Of a DNA stretch of 64,000 nucleotides, positions 47,132 to 57,489 are shown in pieces (the stretch's first letter is position 1; each line of letters opens with the position of its first letter). Position numbers and translations under genes: made by a program. The notes beneath the pieces were generated by a model, which had not been told where the DNA came from, ran no database searches, and was given only the letters and a program-made list of their open reading frames with translations. The DNA comes from Pelodiscus sinensis. Its lineage: Eukaryota; Chordata; Testudines; Trionychidae. The stretch lies in assembly GCF_049634645.1 (NCBI RefSeq), contig NC_134736.1:19159001-19223000 (forward strand), read 5' to 3'.

Positions 47132-47921
47132 TCAAACTCTACGGTTGACAATTTTGGGCACAAAATGTGCACATGCATTTCTTACTGCCCTCACCTCCAG
47201 TAGGTTGATGTGCAATGATATCTTGTGAGGAGACCATTTGCCTTGGACCAATTGGTCGTTCATGTGGGCTCTACAGCCCAGGAGAGATGCATCTGTGGTA
47301 ATTTGTAGCATGGGCCTGGCTTGATGGAATAGGACCCCTGCCAGGAGACTGTCCGCTAATGTCCACCATCTTAGAGATGTGAGAATGTCTGGAGGTACGA
47401 TAACTCTCATTTCTAGAGTGTCGAGATGGAATGTACACGGTTGCTATCCATAGTTGAAAGCAATGGAAGTGAAGACTTATAAGACAGACCATGTAAGTCG
47501 TTGCGGCCATATGCCCCATCAGTCGGAGACACATGAGTATCGTGGTAGAAAGGGTCATGGATATTGTGTTTATGAGGTCTTGTATAGCTATGAAGCGTTG
47601 TTGAGGTAAGTATGCACAGGCCAAGATCGAGTCTAGGCGGGCACCTATAACTTCTATGCCTTGGACTGTGCGCAGTGTTGATTTCTGTTCATTGATTAGT
47701 AGGCCTAGACGAGTAAGGAGAGCTCTTGTTATATTTATCATGGAGGTGGTTTCATCGCATGAAACCCCTTTTATCAGGCAGTTGTCGAGGTATGAGCGTG
47801 ACCCTGTTGGTGATGCATGTCGTGAGGAATATGTGGTCATCTGGTTATCATCAGGTAAAGGACCATGGTGAGACTGTTCTGGAGATTTTAGTATTTGAGG
47901 AGAGCCACGAGCTGAGGACAT
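47132..47921 (-). pseudogene. DIRS-C reverse transcriptase and RNase H remnants
   Basis: The 47271-47921 frame reads SYLDNCLIKGVSCDETTSMI, KSTLRTVQGIEVIGARLDSI and CLRLMGHMAATTYMV, the RT palm and thumb part with YLDN at the catalytic box. The 47132-47410 frame reads TTDASLLGCRAHMNDQLVQG and ISLHINLLEVRAVRNACAHF, the RNase H Asp and Glu blocks. The fingers and motif A upstream are absent or beyond the MITE at 48120. Confidence 0.82.
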
Positions 47922-48119
47922 TGCAGGTGATAGAAGGGGGGCACGTGTGCTGGAGCCAGCTTAGATTATCAGCCACTGATTGTGGTGTGTCGGCTGCTTC
48001 CTGCCTCAGTTATGGGTACACCATCAGCATGGGTGTGGCGAAACATGGCACTGTTGGAGCTGGTGCTGCTTTAACTGAGCAAGCCGACTTTCCTTGTGGC
48101 ACCACGACTTTTTGTGAAA

Positions 48120-48346
48120 TGAGGAGTAACGGTAGCTCGAACTAGGAAGCCTAGTTCGAACTACCTAGTTCGTGCCCCGTGTAGGCGCACTGCAAGGGGT
48201 TCGAACCAGCGGGGTTTTAAAAATGGCGGCTCCCCGCTTATGTAAATGAAGCCCGGGAAATTCAAATCCCGGGCTTCATTTGCAAGTGCGGTATGCCTAC
48301 ATTACCCTCCTAGTTCGAACTAGGAGGGTAGTGTAGACATACTCAT
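48120..48346. mobile_element. half of the 21311-type palindromic MITE
   Basis: Begins at the centre of the palindrome (GAGGAGTAACGGTAG, AGGAAGCCTAGTTCGAACTA) and ends GGGTAGTGTAGACATACTC. It covers the right arm (AATGAAGCCCGGGAAATTC, CCTCCTAGTTCGAACTAGGA) but not the left arm. Confidence 0.85.
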
Positions 48347-48571
48347 AGTGAATGCTAGTGGGAAGGGGGTAGGTTTAGAAGATAAATAAAAAAAGAACAA
48401 GTTAAAAATCACTGAGAAAAGTTAGATGCCTGCAAGTCACCAGGGCCTGATGAAATGCATCCTAGAATACTCAAGGAGCTGATAGAGGAGGTATCTGAGC
48501 CTCTAGCTATCATCTTTGGAAAATCATGGGAGACAGGAGAGATTCCAGAAGACTAGAAAAGGGCAAATATA

Positions 48572-50027
48572 GTGCCCATTTATAAAAAGGGAAATAAGAA
48601 CAACCCAGGAAACTACAGACCAGTTAGTTTAACTTCTGTGCCAGGGAAGATAATGGAGCAAGTAATTAAGGAAATAATCTGTAAACACTTGGAAGGTGGC
48701 AAGGTGATAGGGAACAGCCAGCATGGATTTGTAAAGAACAAATCATGTCAAACCAATCTGATAGCTTTCTTTAAGCTATCAGGGAAGAGGGATAGCTTGG
48801 TGGTTTGAGCATTGGCCTGCTAAATCCAGCGTTGTGAGTTCAATCCTTCCAGAGGCCATTTAGGGATTTGGTGCAAAAATTCATCAGGTATGGTACTTGG
48901 TCCTGCTGTGAAAGTAGGGGACTGGTGACCTTTCAAGGTTCCTTCCAGTTCTGGGAGAGAAGCAATCTCCATTAATTTATTTAATAGGATATTATTTATT
49001 TATTAATTTATTTAATAGGATAACGAGTCTTGTGGATAAGGGAGAAGCAGTGGATGTGGTATACCTAGACTTCAGTAAAGCGTTTGATACAGTCTCGCAT
49101 GATATTCTTATCAATAAACTAGGCAAATACAACTTAGATGGGGCTACTATATGGTGGGTGCATAACTGGCTGGATAACCGTACTCAGAGAGTAGTTATTA
49201 ATGGTTCACAATACTGCTGGAAAGGTATAACAAGTGGGGTTCCGCAGGGATCTGTTTTGGGACTGGCTCTGTTCAATATCTTCATCAACGATATAGATAA
49301 TGGCATAGAAAGTATGCTTATTAAGTTTGCAGATGATACCAAGCTGGGAGGGGTTGAGACTAATCTGGAGGATAGGGTCACAATTCAAAATGATCTGGAC
49401 AAATTGGAGGAATGGTCTGAGGTAAACAGGATGAAGTTTAATAAAGACAAATGCAAAGTGCTCCACTTAGGAAGGAACAATCAGTTTCACAGATACAAAA
49501 TGGGAAGCGACTGTCTAGAAAGGAGTATGGCAGAAAAGGATCTAAGGGTTATAGTGGACCACAAGCTGAATAGGAGTCAGCAGTGTGATGCTGTTGCAAA
49601 AAAAGCAAACATGATTCTGGGATGCATTACAAGGTGTGTTGTGAACAAGACACGAGAAGTCATTCTTCCACTCTACTCTGCACTAGTTAGGCCTCAGTTG
49701 GAGTATTGTGTCCAGTTCTGGGCACCGCATTTCAAGAAAGATATGGAGAAATTGGAGAGGGTCCAGAGAAGAGCAACAAGAATGATTAAAGGTCTAGAGA
49801 ACATGACCTATGAAGGAAGGCTGAAAAAATTGGGTTTCTTTAGTTTAGAAAAGAGAAGATTGAGGGAGGACATGATAGCAGTTTTCAAGTATCTAAAAGG
49901 GTGTCATAAGGAGGAGGGAGAAAACTTGTTCATCTTGGCCTCTGGGGATAGAACAAGAAGCAATGGGCTTAAACTGCAGCAAGGGAGGTTTAGGTTGGAC
50001 ATTAGGAAAAAGTTCCTCTCAGGGTAG
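48572..50027 (+). pseudogene. CR1 reverse transcriptase (split by SINE)
   Basis: The first part (48572-48780) has PIYKKGNKNNPGNYRPVSLT and NSQHGFVKNKSCQTNLIAFF. After the SINE the frame 49032-50027 runs 331 codons: VDVVYLDFSKAFDTVSHDIL (motif A Asp kept), SGVPQGSVLGLALFNIFIND, KFADDTKLGG (catalytic pair kept), WSEVNRMKFNKDKCKVLHLG, YCVQFWAPHFKKDMEKLERV. Only the SINE and a late frameshift (after 50020) break an otherwise well preserved enzyme. The 5' truncation removes the endonuclease. Confidence 0.9.
48782..48975 (+). mobile_element. tortoise-type Pol III SINE (tRNA-derived)
   Basis: GGGATAGCTTGGTGGTTTGAG is an A-box-like start and GTTGTGAGTTCAATCC holds the B box. Then follow GGCCATTTAGGGATTTGG, TTGGTCCTGCTGTGAAAG, and a tail CTGGTGACCTTTCAAGGTTC / CTTCCAGTTCTGGGAGA. 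A TTATTTA-rich tract follows to 49020. The head is the cryptodiran turtle SINE; the tail resembles the CR1 3' end. Confidence 0.88.
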
Positions 50028-50834
50028 TCAAACACTGGAATAAATTGCCCAGGGAGGTTGTGGAATCTCCGTCTGTGGAGATATTTAAGAGTAGGTTAGC
50101 TAAATGCCTATCAGGGATGGTCTAGACAGCATTTGGTCCTGCCATGAGGGCAGGGGACTGGACTTGATGACCTCAAGGTCCCTTCCAGTCCTAGTATTCT
50201 ATGATTTCTGTGGTACATGGGTTTCCCCCAAGCACCATATGCATAGTGAGTGGCTATCGGATACTGGCATAGGCTTTACACTCCTTGTATTTTTTGAAGC
50301 TCGAGGAGCCCCACACATTAAATTATCTGTGATACTTATTTATTTCCTTTCGTTTTAGTTTGTTTTCCTTCTTTCTTTCGAGAACAGGGAAGAGCCGGTA
50401 GAAATCCGAAACGTGCTGCCCCTGAGCAGCAAAGCCGCATTCAGATCCCCGGAAGGAAGAAACTCTTCTCTCCCTCTTTTTTTTTTTTCCTTTTTGGTAA
50501 ATTAAATGAGAGAAACTCTTAATGAACTATTGAGCTAACTATTATAAAAGTAATAAAGATAACTGTCTAAGTGTAATGTAGTGTGAAGCACTACATGAGG
50601 TAATAGGCTGAGAGGGAGATGTTGAAGCTCCGTCCGCTGACGAGGGTGGTTAAAGAGGAACTGAAATGGAGGGGTTGAGCCCTGCAAGTTACACACTCGG
50701 GTGGGAGAGACACAAGGAGCCTCCTGCGCATACTCAGCTCAATGGGAGAAACTGTTTTGCAAGGCTCCGATCTGCGACTCCGGGAGACCCGCACCTATAG
50801 TGGAGCACCTTCGGGACATCACTCAAAGAAGAAC

Positions 50835-51173
50835 TTTCACTTCGCCCCATTGCTGGGGCAAGGTATCGTCCTCTTGGCTGCCATGGGGTATCAGTCGTTC
50901 CCTTAGCAGGCACTCTAGTGTAGTTGTCTCCCCTACAACCTCTCACCCTGGAGCAACTTATTTCCCTGCTTCCACGAGCCTGTTAGCAGCTTGTCTTTTT
51001 ATCTCTCCACCTTGAGAGGAGTGGTTTTTGAAGGCCACAAGCAGCCCTTAATTGAATTCAGGTATTGACCTGAGGTAACCCCTTCTCAGCTGATATGAAA
51101 AAGGGCCTTTAACATTCTAGGGCTAATATAGTCATCTTCCAGGACCTTCCTGCAGCCGTATGGCCTGTCACAA
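50835..51173 (-). mobile_element. possible LTR fragment, low confidence
   Basis: Ends in GGCCTGTCACA next to the pogo-like MITE and, read on the minus strand, would start TGTGACAGGCC like the LTR-like repeat at 4856. No duplication or second end found. Confidence 0.3.
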
Positions 51174-51174
51174 T

Positions 51175-51370
51175 ACAGCCACTCCCCGAGTTACGACCAC
51201 CTCCACTTACGACCAAAGCGGTCGTAAATGTGGATCCGAGTTATGAACGGCGATCCGCGCTTACAAACAGCGCGGTCGCCATGTAACTCTATGGGATCCA
51301 AGTTACGAACATTTCAAGTTACGGACCAAGTGTTGGTCCATAACTTGTTCGTAACTCGGGGAGCAGCTGT
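51175..51370. mobile_element. pogo/Tigger-like MITE with TA target sites
   Basis: Left CAGCCACTCCCCGAGTTACG and right CGTAACTCGGGGAGCAGCTG are inverted copies, flanked by TA on each side. Inner inverted blocks include GGATCCGAGTTATGAACGG and GGATCCAAGTTACGAACA. About 196 bp, non-coding. Confidence 0.75.
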
Positions 51371-51375
51371 ACTTT

Positions 51376-52255
51376 TATGGCAACCATCACTGTAACATTA
51401 GAAGATCTCCCAAAAATTAAACACAGTCAATATCATGCACTATATCTCTCTTTCTTCCCCGAAAGGTAGAAGTACATTATTTGATCAGACAGTCGGAGAG
51501 TTTGTGTGTCTGTATTACTGGAGAACAACTCACTCAGTTTTTCCTGAATTTTCAGTGTTCTCTGAAACCAAAAACACTTGGAAGTATTGCTTCTAGCTTG
51601 CCACAAGTCAGCAATTATTGGACATTTCTGTGACTGTTCTGGACCTATGCTGAAGCTCCTCCTCATATGACAGAAAACTAGAAGCAATGTGACTGTGTCA
51701 AACTGCTAACAAACAGCACAGTTAGAAGCAGATCCCTGCTCCTGTTGGCATTCACCCCCAAGGTTCAATACATATTACTATTCCCATGCACTGAGTTTTA
51801 ACATGTTGGATTCTACATTTGTTTTCAGTATTAAGACTTAATTTCTATGGGTTTAAGAAGAATCTGAGGACTATGAAAATGAGTAGAGACTGTTCCTGTT
51901 AATGTAAATAGTAACACTTAGCATTTCCAGTCCAGGCCTCTTAACATAGAAGCACTGTGCATTTAAATAAGGTCTCTTCCAAAATATAAAATGAACTGTC
52001 TGAGGTAAGAAGTGTCAACAACTTTAGACTTCACTGTCTGGGTAAGAGAACACGCCAATTAAACAACGCATCCCATATCTAATGATAACTTTCTATGTTA
52101 CATACTGCAAATGCTATGAAGCTAGATCCCTAATAAAGAGAAAGGTGTACAGTTTCTGATGAGCTTCACTGTGAAGAGTATTTAAATGAAGAGTAATTAC
52201 AAACAGAAGCAAGATTTCTATATGGATAAAAAATAACTGGGAAGTTGGAAATGGA
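51376..52255. other. EI24 intron, no feature recognised
   Basis: AT-rich intron sequence with no repeat or exon I can name. Confidence 0.5.
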
Positions 52256-52261
52256 TCACTT

Positions 52262-52375
52262 GATTAACCGTTCTGTTCATTCCTTCTGAGGCACCCGGCA
52301 CTGGCCACTGTCAGAAGACAGGATACTGAGAGCTAGATGAACCTTTGGTCTGACCCAATATGGATGTTCTTATGT
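52262..52375 (+). mobile_element. CR1 3' end fragment
   Basis: Contains CACTGGCCACTGTCAGAAGA, CAGGATACTGAGAGCTAGAT and TTTGGTCTGACCCAATATGG followed by TTCTTATG, the conserved CR1 3' tail. Confidence 0.85.
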
Positions 52376-52379
52376 AACT

Positions 52380-52950
52380 AGTATCAGAGGGGTAGCCGTG
52401 TTAGTCTGAATCTGCAAGAACAAAGAGAAGTCCTGTGGCTCCTTGGGGCACGATTTAAATAATCGCCGTGTCATTTAAATTAAAATGGCTGCCGCGTTGT
52501 GCTGACCAGCTGTTTGGCGGCACAGCACTGTAGTCTGAACGCTCTGCGGTCAGCATCAAAGGCATTTGTCGACCTCCCCGTTATGCCTCGTGGGATGAGG
52601 TTTACCGGGGAGGTCGACAAATGCCTTTGATGCCGACCGCAGAGCATCCAGACTACAGTGCTGTGCTGCCAAACAGCTGGTCAGCACAACGCGGCAGCCA
52701 TTTTAATTTAAATGACACGGCGATTATTTAAATCACCGTTTCATTTCCCTTTGCCGAGTAAACAAATCTACATGGCTCCGTTGACGGAGCCATGTAGTCT
52801 AGACGTGCCCTTAAAGACTAACGGATTTATTGGAGCATAAGCTTATTGGAGCAGATGCATCTGACGAAGTGGGTCTTTGCCCACGAAAGCTTATGCTCCA
52901 ATAAATCTGTTAGTCTATAAGGTGCCACAGGACTTCTCGTTGTTCTTATG
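52380..52950 (+). mobile_element. repeat with hammerhead-like motif, split by a foldback MITE
   Basis: Left AGGGGTAGCCGTGTTAGTCTG ... GAAGTCCTGTGGC. After the insertion at 52445-52810: AAAGACTAACGGATTTATTGG, then TGCATCTGACGAAGTGGGTC / TTTGCCCACGAAAGCTTATG, and an inverted end CTGTTAGTCTATAAGGTGCC / ACAGGACTTCTCGTTGTTC. The outer parts are inverse to each other, as in the copy at 14932-15460. I do not have a firm family name; Penelope-like is one possibility. Confidence 0.6.
52445..52810. mobile_element. foldback MITE (GGGCACG ends)
   Basis: Arms mirror each other from GGCACGATTTAAATAATCGC and CAGCTGTTTGGCGGCACAGC to the centre near 52590, then back. The right end has an extra 75 bp or so (TACATGGCTCCGTTGACGGA) that the left arm has lost. 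Mirrored block: GGCATTTGTCGACCTCCCCG. Confidence 0.85.
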
Positions 52951-52974
52951 TACCTAGTTTCTAAAACATAGGGT

Positions 52975-53130
52975 TAAAAAATGTCTTCTCCACTTCTCCA
53001 TGTGCTAGCTAAACTGTCGATCAATCTTTCTGATACACAGTTGTGCTAAGGAAGTCATTGGAACATTGTTTAAACTTTGTCCAGGTGTGCTTTTATAGGC
53101 TGATGTATCAGTTTTCATAATAGAAAAAAA
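52975..53130. repeat. dispersed repeat shared with 61720-61850
   Basis: Both copies share GCTAGC(T/A)...ACTG(T/C)C(G/C)ATCAAT, a CACAGTTGTGCTAA-like run and TTTGTCCAGGTGTGCTTTT, directly after a CR1 3' end. Probably part of an old CR1. Confidence 0.5.
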
Positions 53131-53599
53131 AGAAAGAAAATCTGGCTGAGATTTTCAAAGCATCTTAAGTAATATGGATGCTAAGTAATATGGATGTCCA
53201 ATTCCCATTAATTTGATGGGGACATGAGCATCCAAATCCCTTTCAATTCAACTCAGATTTCGGTCTGTACTGAGCTCTCACATCCCTCACTCAATTCAAT
53301 GGGACCTGCACATGCTCAGTATCTTCAGGCATTTAATTGAGGGCAAAAACTCAAGGATGGAGAGGCGGGATGTGGGAGCAGTCTCCTTAGTCTGCTACAA
53401 AGATGCTGATACATGTCACAGACTGTGAAATCAGCCCTCATCCATGAAATCTGTTCTCCCCTACTGCTGGGAGTGGGGCTCCTAGCTGTTAGTCCAGCTG
53501 TGCAGTTGTTCCTCCCTTGCATGACCATGACTGGAGGGAAAAAAAAAAATCAGACCCACCTCATGAGGTAGCACAGAAATTAGGATGGCACACCCTTCT

Positions 53600-54110
53600 G
53601 GGAGTCAGGCTCCAGGCTGCCATTCCTTCCTTTTTCCCCACAGCAACTCCTGCTGCAGCTCCGGGCACTGAGCTTGTGGATTCTTCCCACAGCGGATTCC
53701 AGCTGCTGCAGCAGCAGGGGCAGCCTGGAATCTGGGCTTCAGCCCTCTGCAGTACTAGTTGAACTTGGGGCAGCCTAGGCTTGGGGCTTCTCCACCACTG
53801 CCACTTACAGCCAGGACTCAGCAGCCCAGACTCTGGGTTTTTGCCCCTTCTTGCTCCAGCTGGGACTCGAGGCAGCCCAGGCTCAGGGCTTCTGCTCCTT
53901 TCCACTTAAGCATGGGCTCAGGGCTTCTACCTCCCCCCTCACCTGCTGTTCCAGCCAAAGTTTGGGGCAGCCCAGGCTCAGGGTTTCCATCTCCCACTCT
54001 TCTCCAGCCAGGGCTTGGGGCTTCCACTCTCCTTCCCGCTACTCTAGCTGGAGTTCAGGGCAGTCCCTACACCTACCTCCACCTCCAGAAACCAACTAAC
54101 TACAGGAAGC
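53600..54110. repeat. degenerate tandem repeat, about 51-bp period
   Basis: GGCAGCCCAGGCTCAGGGCTTC and variants recur at about 53719, 53770, 53821, 53872 and 53965, with looser copies before and after. Open frames on both strands over this tract are an effect of the repeat. Confidence 0.7.
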
Positions 54111-54139
54111 TGTGAGGGGGGCCATATTGTGATTCGCTG

Positions 54140-54320
54140 AGAACCGCGGTTCCCAATCTTTCCCATATGGGGACCCATTTTGACAATTCAGGAAGACTTG
54201 GTGACCAAGGGCAATTCAAAAAATGTATGAATGGCTCCTTAAGAGCCACCTGGGGAGACACCTGGCAACTCTTTGAAATGTAATGGCGACCCACAGGTTG
54301 GGAAACCCTGCCTTAGAACA
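54140..54320. mobile_element. hAT-like short remnant
   Basis: CCGCGGTTCCCAATCTTTCC at one end and CCCACAGGTTGGGAAACCCTG at the other are inverted in the usual hAT terminal pattern. Confidence 0.5.
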
Positions 54321-54545
54321 ATTGTGCAATCCCCTAACAACCGCATTTTGGGTCGGGACTCCCATGATCACACAAAACCATGAAATTTCAGGTGTTTATA
54401 TCTGAAATTATGAAATTGACCAATTTCAAAACTCTCAGGCCAGACTGACCAGAATGAACCATGGATTTAGTAGGGCCCTGCAGATAATTATTGGCTGAAG
54501 AGATCTGATGTCCTAGCACTCAAGAGAAACAAATTATGTACTTAC

Positions 54546-54612
54546 CAATTATCTGTGCTGTGACTGACTGAAGTACAGGCATAAATACTCGGTAAAACAA
54601 GAGGAGACTTAG
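54546..54612 (-). CDS. EI24: EI24 exon: first transmembrane helix
   Basis: 67-nt exon, phase 0 in and phase 1 out, reading LSLLLFYRVFMPVLQSVTAQ then II and the first base of Gly. This is the hydrophobic LLLFYRVF...PVLQSVTA segment of EI24. The acceptor is CTTTAG and the donor GTAAGT. The last base G joins GT of the next exon to make the Gly of GDPSLHG, which confirms both borders. Confidence 0.95.
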
Positions 54613-55622
54613 CTAAAGGAAAAGGAAAAAGTCAATAAGGATACCATAAAAGGGTTTTAGTTAATGACATTTACATGTTCATTTCTATTACTCTTATCCC
54701 TATCTATCAGCTCAATATTCAGGCACTTTACAGAGATTAAATATGAGACAATCAATTGCCTCAATACATACACCTACTGCAAGACTCCTACTAAAAGGAT
54801 AATTTTGTCTGACTGCCCTGCCATTGTTACGCTGAATGGCTTTGGCAAACGGAGAGGCTGTTGCATATGTGTCACCTAAACACCTCAACTTCAGATAGGA
54901 CTCATCAACAGCAACAAAGATCCATAAAAAGGTGACTTAAAGGTGTATTTCATGCAGGCATTGTACATTCTCTATTTAATAGCAAAATGCTTGCTAGCCA
55001 TATGTTAAACATTAAACAACATGATCCATCAATGCAGAGCACTGAAAAATAGCTTCTCTACTTAAATACAGCCAGATTATATAACTGAACTGCTTCCTTT
55101 CAACATTTCCATGTTGATTTGTCACCCACCATGACAAAGTCTAATGGACAATGAAGAGAAACAAGTGATTATTAGACTTCAAAGCACTCATTACAATCAT
55201 GAATAAACCCTACTAAACATATTAACAACTACAGTATTAGGAAAGGTGACATGAATTGTAGTGCTCATCTTTAAAAAAGGGAAGAAGGAGAATCCAGGGA
55301 ACTACAGATCAGTCAGCCTTGTCTTAGTCCCCAGAAAAATCATGGAAGAGATCTTCAAGGAATCCATTTTGAATCACTTGAAGGATAGGAAAGTGATGAG
55401 GAATAGTCAACATGAATTCACCAAGGGCAAATCATTACTGACCAACCGACTGCCTTTTATGACGAGGTAAGTGGTTTTGGGGATATGGGGAAGGCAGTGA
55501 ACGTAATATACCTTGACTTTAGCAAAGCTTTTGATACCGTCTCCCACAGTATACTTGCCAAAGAGTTAAAGATGCATGGTTTGGATGAATGGACTATACG
55601 ATAGATAGAAAACAAGCTAGAT

Positions 55623-56012
55623 CAAGGCTTCTCAACTTTGGAAGCCCTGGGGGCCACAATGATACTCACAGCACATGCCAAGGGCCACAACTTAAGTGTG
55701 GTTGCATATACAAATATATGCAAATAGCTTCTTTCACACTGATGGAAATGAATACAAAGACAAGACTACACAACGCATGCCCTGTTTAAGTAAGTTCTGC
55801 TGATATTAATAAAATGCAATATTTACCTGATTTCCACCCATAATGACAGCACTTTTAATGAGCAATGACAGTCTAGGGATTTAACTTCTAAAACACTTAT
55901 CAATAGAAGACTACTGAATATTGACTACTTTTTTGTTTTGGCGCCGCATAAACCCAAACCGCACTATGGGCCACAAACAAACAGGCCACGGTCCACATGT
56001 TAAGTAGCCTTG
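55623..56012. mobile_element. hAT-like element, 8-bp duplication
   Basis: Ends CAAGGCTTCTCAAC and GTTAAGTAGCCTTG are inverted. Flanking octamers AGCTAGAT (55615-55622) and GGCTAGAT (56013-56020) match at 7 of 8. No transposase. Confidence 0.8.
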
Positions 56013-56683
56013 GGCTAGATGGTCAGGTTTAATGGGTATTGATCAATGGCTTGATGTCTGGTTGGCGATCGGTATCAAGCACAGTATCCCAAGAATCAGT
56101 TCTAGGGCAAGATTTGTTCAACATCTTTATTAATGACCTGAAGGAGGGGATAGATTGCATCCTCATCAAGTTCACAGATGATACTAAGCTATGGAGAGAG
56201 GTAGATATGCTGGAGGGTAGGGATAGGATCTAGACTGACCTAAACAAATTGGAGGATTGGGCCAAAAGAAATCTGATGAAGTTAAACAAGGTCAAGCGCA
56301 GAGTCCTGCAGTAAGGACAGATGATTCCCAAGCACTGCTACAGGCTAGGAAACAACCAGCAAAGCAGTAGATAGTAAAAAATAGACCTGGGGATTAAAGT
56401 GGATGAGAAGTTGGATATGAGTCAACAGTATGCCCTTGTAACCAAGAAGGCTAATGGCATATTGGGATGCATTAGTAGGAGCACTGCCAGCAGATCAAGG
56501 GAAATGATTATTCCCCAGTATTCAGCTCTGGTGAGGCCACATCTGGAGTAAAGTATCCAATTCTGCCCCCCATTACAGAAAGGATGTGGATGCACTGTAG
56601 AAAGTCCAGCAGAGGGCAACAAAAATGATTAGGGGGCTGGAGCGCACGATTTATGAAAAGAGGCTGAGGGATTTGGGCTTATT

Positions 56684-57139
56684 GGGTACGTCTAAACTAC
56701 ATGCCTCTGTCAGCAGAGGCATATAGATTTGTTTGTTCAGCAAAGGCAAATGAAGCTGCGATTTAAATGATCGCGGCTTCATTTACATTTACATGGCTGC
56801 CGCGCTGAGCCGACAAACAGCTGATCAGCTGTTTGTCGGCTCGCGCGCTAGTCTGGATGTTCCCCCTGTCGACATCAAAGCCCTTTGTCGGCAGCCTCGG
56901 TAAACCTCATTCACGAGGAATAACGGGGCTGCCGACAAAGGGCTTTGATGTCGACAGGGGGAACGTCCAGACTAGCACGCGAGCCGACAAACAGCTGATC
57001 AGCTGTTTGTCGGCTCAGCGCGGCAGCCATGTAAATGTAAATGAAGCCGCGATCATTTAAATCGCAGCTTCATTTGCCTTTGCTGATCTGTCTAATCTAC
57101 ATGCCTCTGCCGACAGAGGCATGTAGTCTAGACACAGCC
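56684..57139. mobile_element. foldback MITE with 3-bp ATT duplication
   Basis: Ends GGGTACGTCTAAACTACATG and CATGTAGTCTAGACACAGCC. ATT on each side (56681-56683 and 57140-57142). The arms mirror almost fully (CCGACAAACAGCTGATCAGC, GTCGACATCAAAGCCCTTTG) around a centre near 56915. Removal restores the CR1 reading (GGGCTTATTTAGTCTAC). Confidence 0.92.
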
Positions 57140-57489
57140 ATTTAGTCTACAGAAGAGTGAGGAGAATTTTATAGCACCTTTCAACTATCTTAAGGGAAGG
57201 GTTCCAAAGAGGATAGAGGGAGGCTGTTCTCAGAATGAGGAGCAATGGTCTCATGTTGTAGTGGGAGAGGTTCAGGATGGATATTAGAAAAAACTTTCAT
57301 TAAGAGGATGGTGGAGCACTAGAATGAGTTACCAAGGGAAAAGGTGGAATCTCCATCCCTAGAGGTTTTTAAATTCCATCTTGACAAAGCCCTGGCTGGT
57401 ATGATTAAGTTGAGATTGGTCCTGCTTTTAGCAGGGGCTTGGACTCAATGACCTCTTGAGGTCTCTTCCAACCCTTTGATTCTATAAAT

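Larger units (their letters stand above)
48364..50205 (+). mobile_element. CR1 LINE carrying a SINE insertion
   Basis: 5'-truncated CR1 with the end of the linker, the RT domain and a 3' end GACTTGATGACCTCAAGGTC / CTTCCAGTCCTAGTATTCTATGATT. The RT is split at about 48780-49020 by the SINE. Same family as the minus copy at 17500. Confidence 0.92.
45190..50834 (-). mobile_element. DIRS-type retrotransposon C, interrupted
   Basis: The right end finishes TTCGGGACATCACTCAAAGAAGAAC (50834). The left end (45195-45330) is its inverse over CAGATCGGAGCCTTG...CAGTTTC but has lost the outermost bases. The internal complementary region is at 45411-45500. The minus-strand order is gag leader (near 50400-50500), RT (47921-47420), RNase H (47410-47132), recombinase (46778-45502). 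Interrupted by a half MITE (48120-48346) and a CR1 (48364-50205); most of gag is missing. Confidence 0.83.
55230..57485 (+). mobile_element. old CR1 LINE split by hAT and foldback MITE
   Basis: CR1 blocks 55230-55614, 56021-56683 and 57143-57485. Readings include IFKKGKKENPGNYRSVSLVL, DLFNIFINDLKEGIDCILIK and a catalytic box FTDDTKLW in place of FADD. 3' end: GAGGTCTCTTCCAACCCTTT. Many stops; an older family than the other CR1s here. Confidence 0.88.

Noticed and set aside
48782..48860. Possible functional tRNA gene
   Set aside because: The A/B-box region belongs to a SINE head; it cannot form a full tRNA cloverleaf and is followed by the SINE body.
53517..54115. Several frames suggesting a repetitive protein
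   Set aside because: The 51-bp period keeps frames open on both strands; no start context or splice support.
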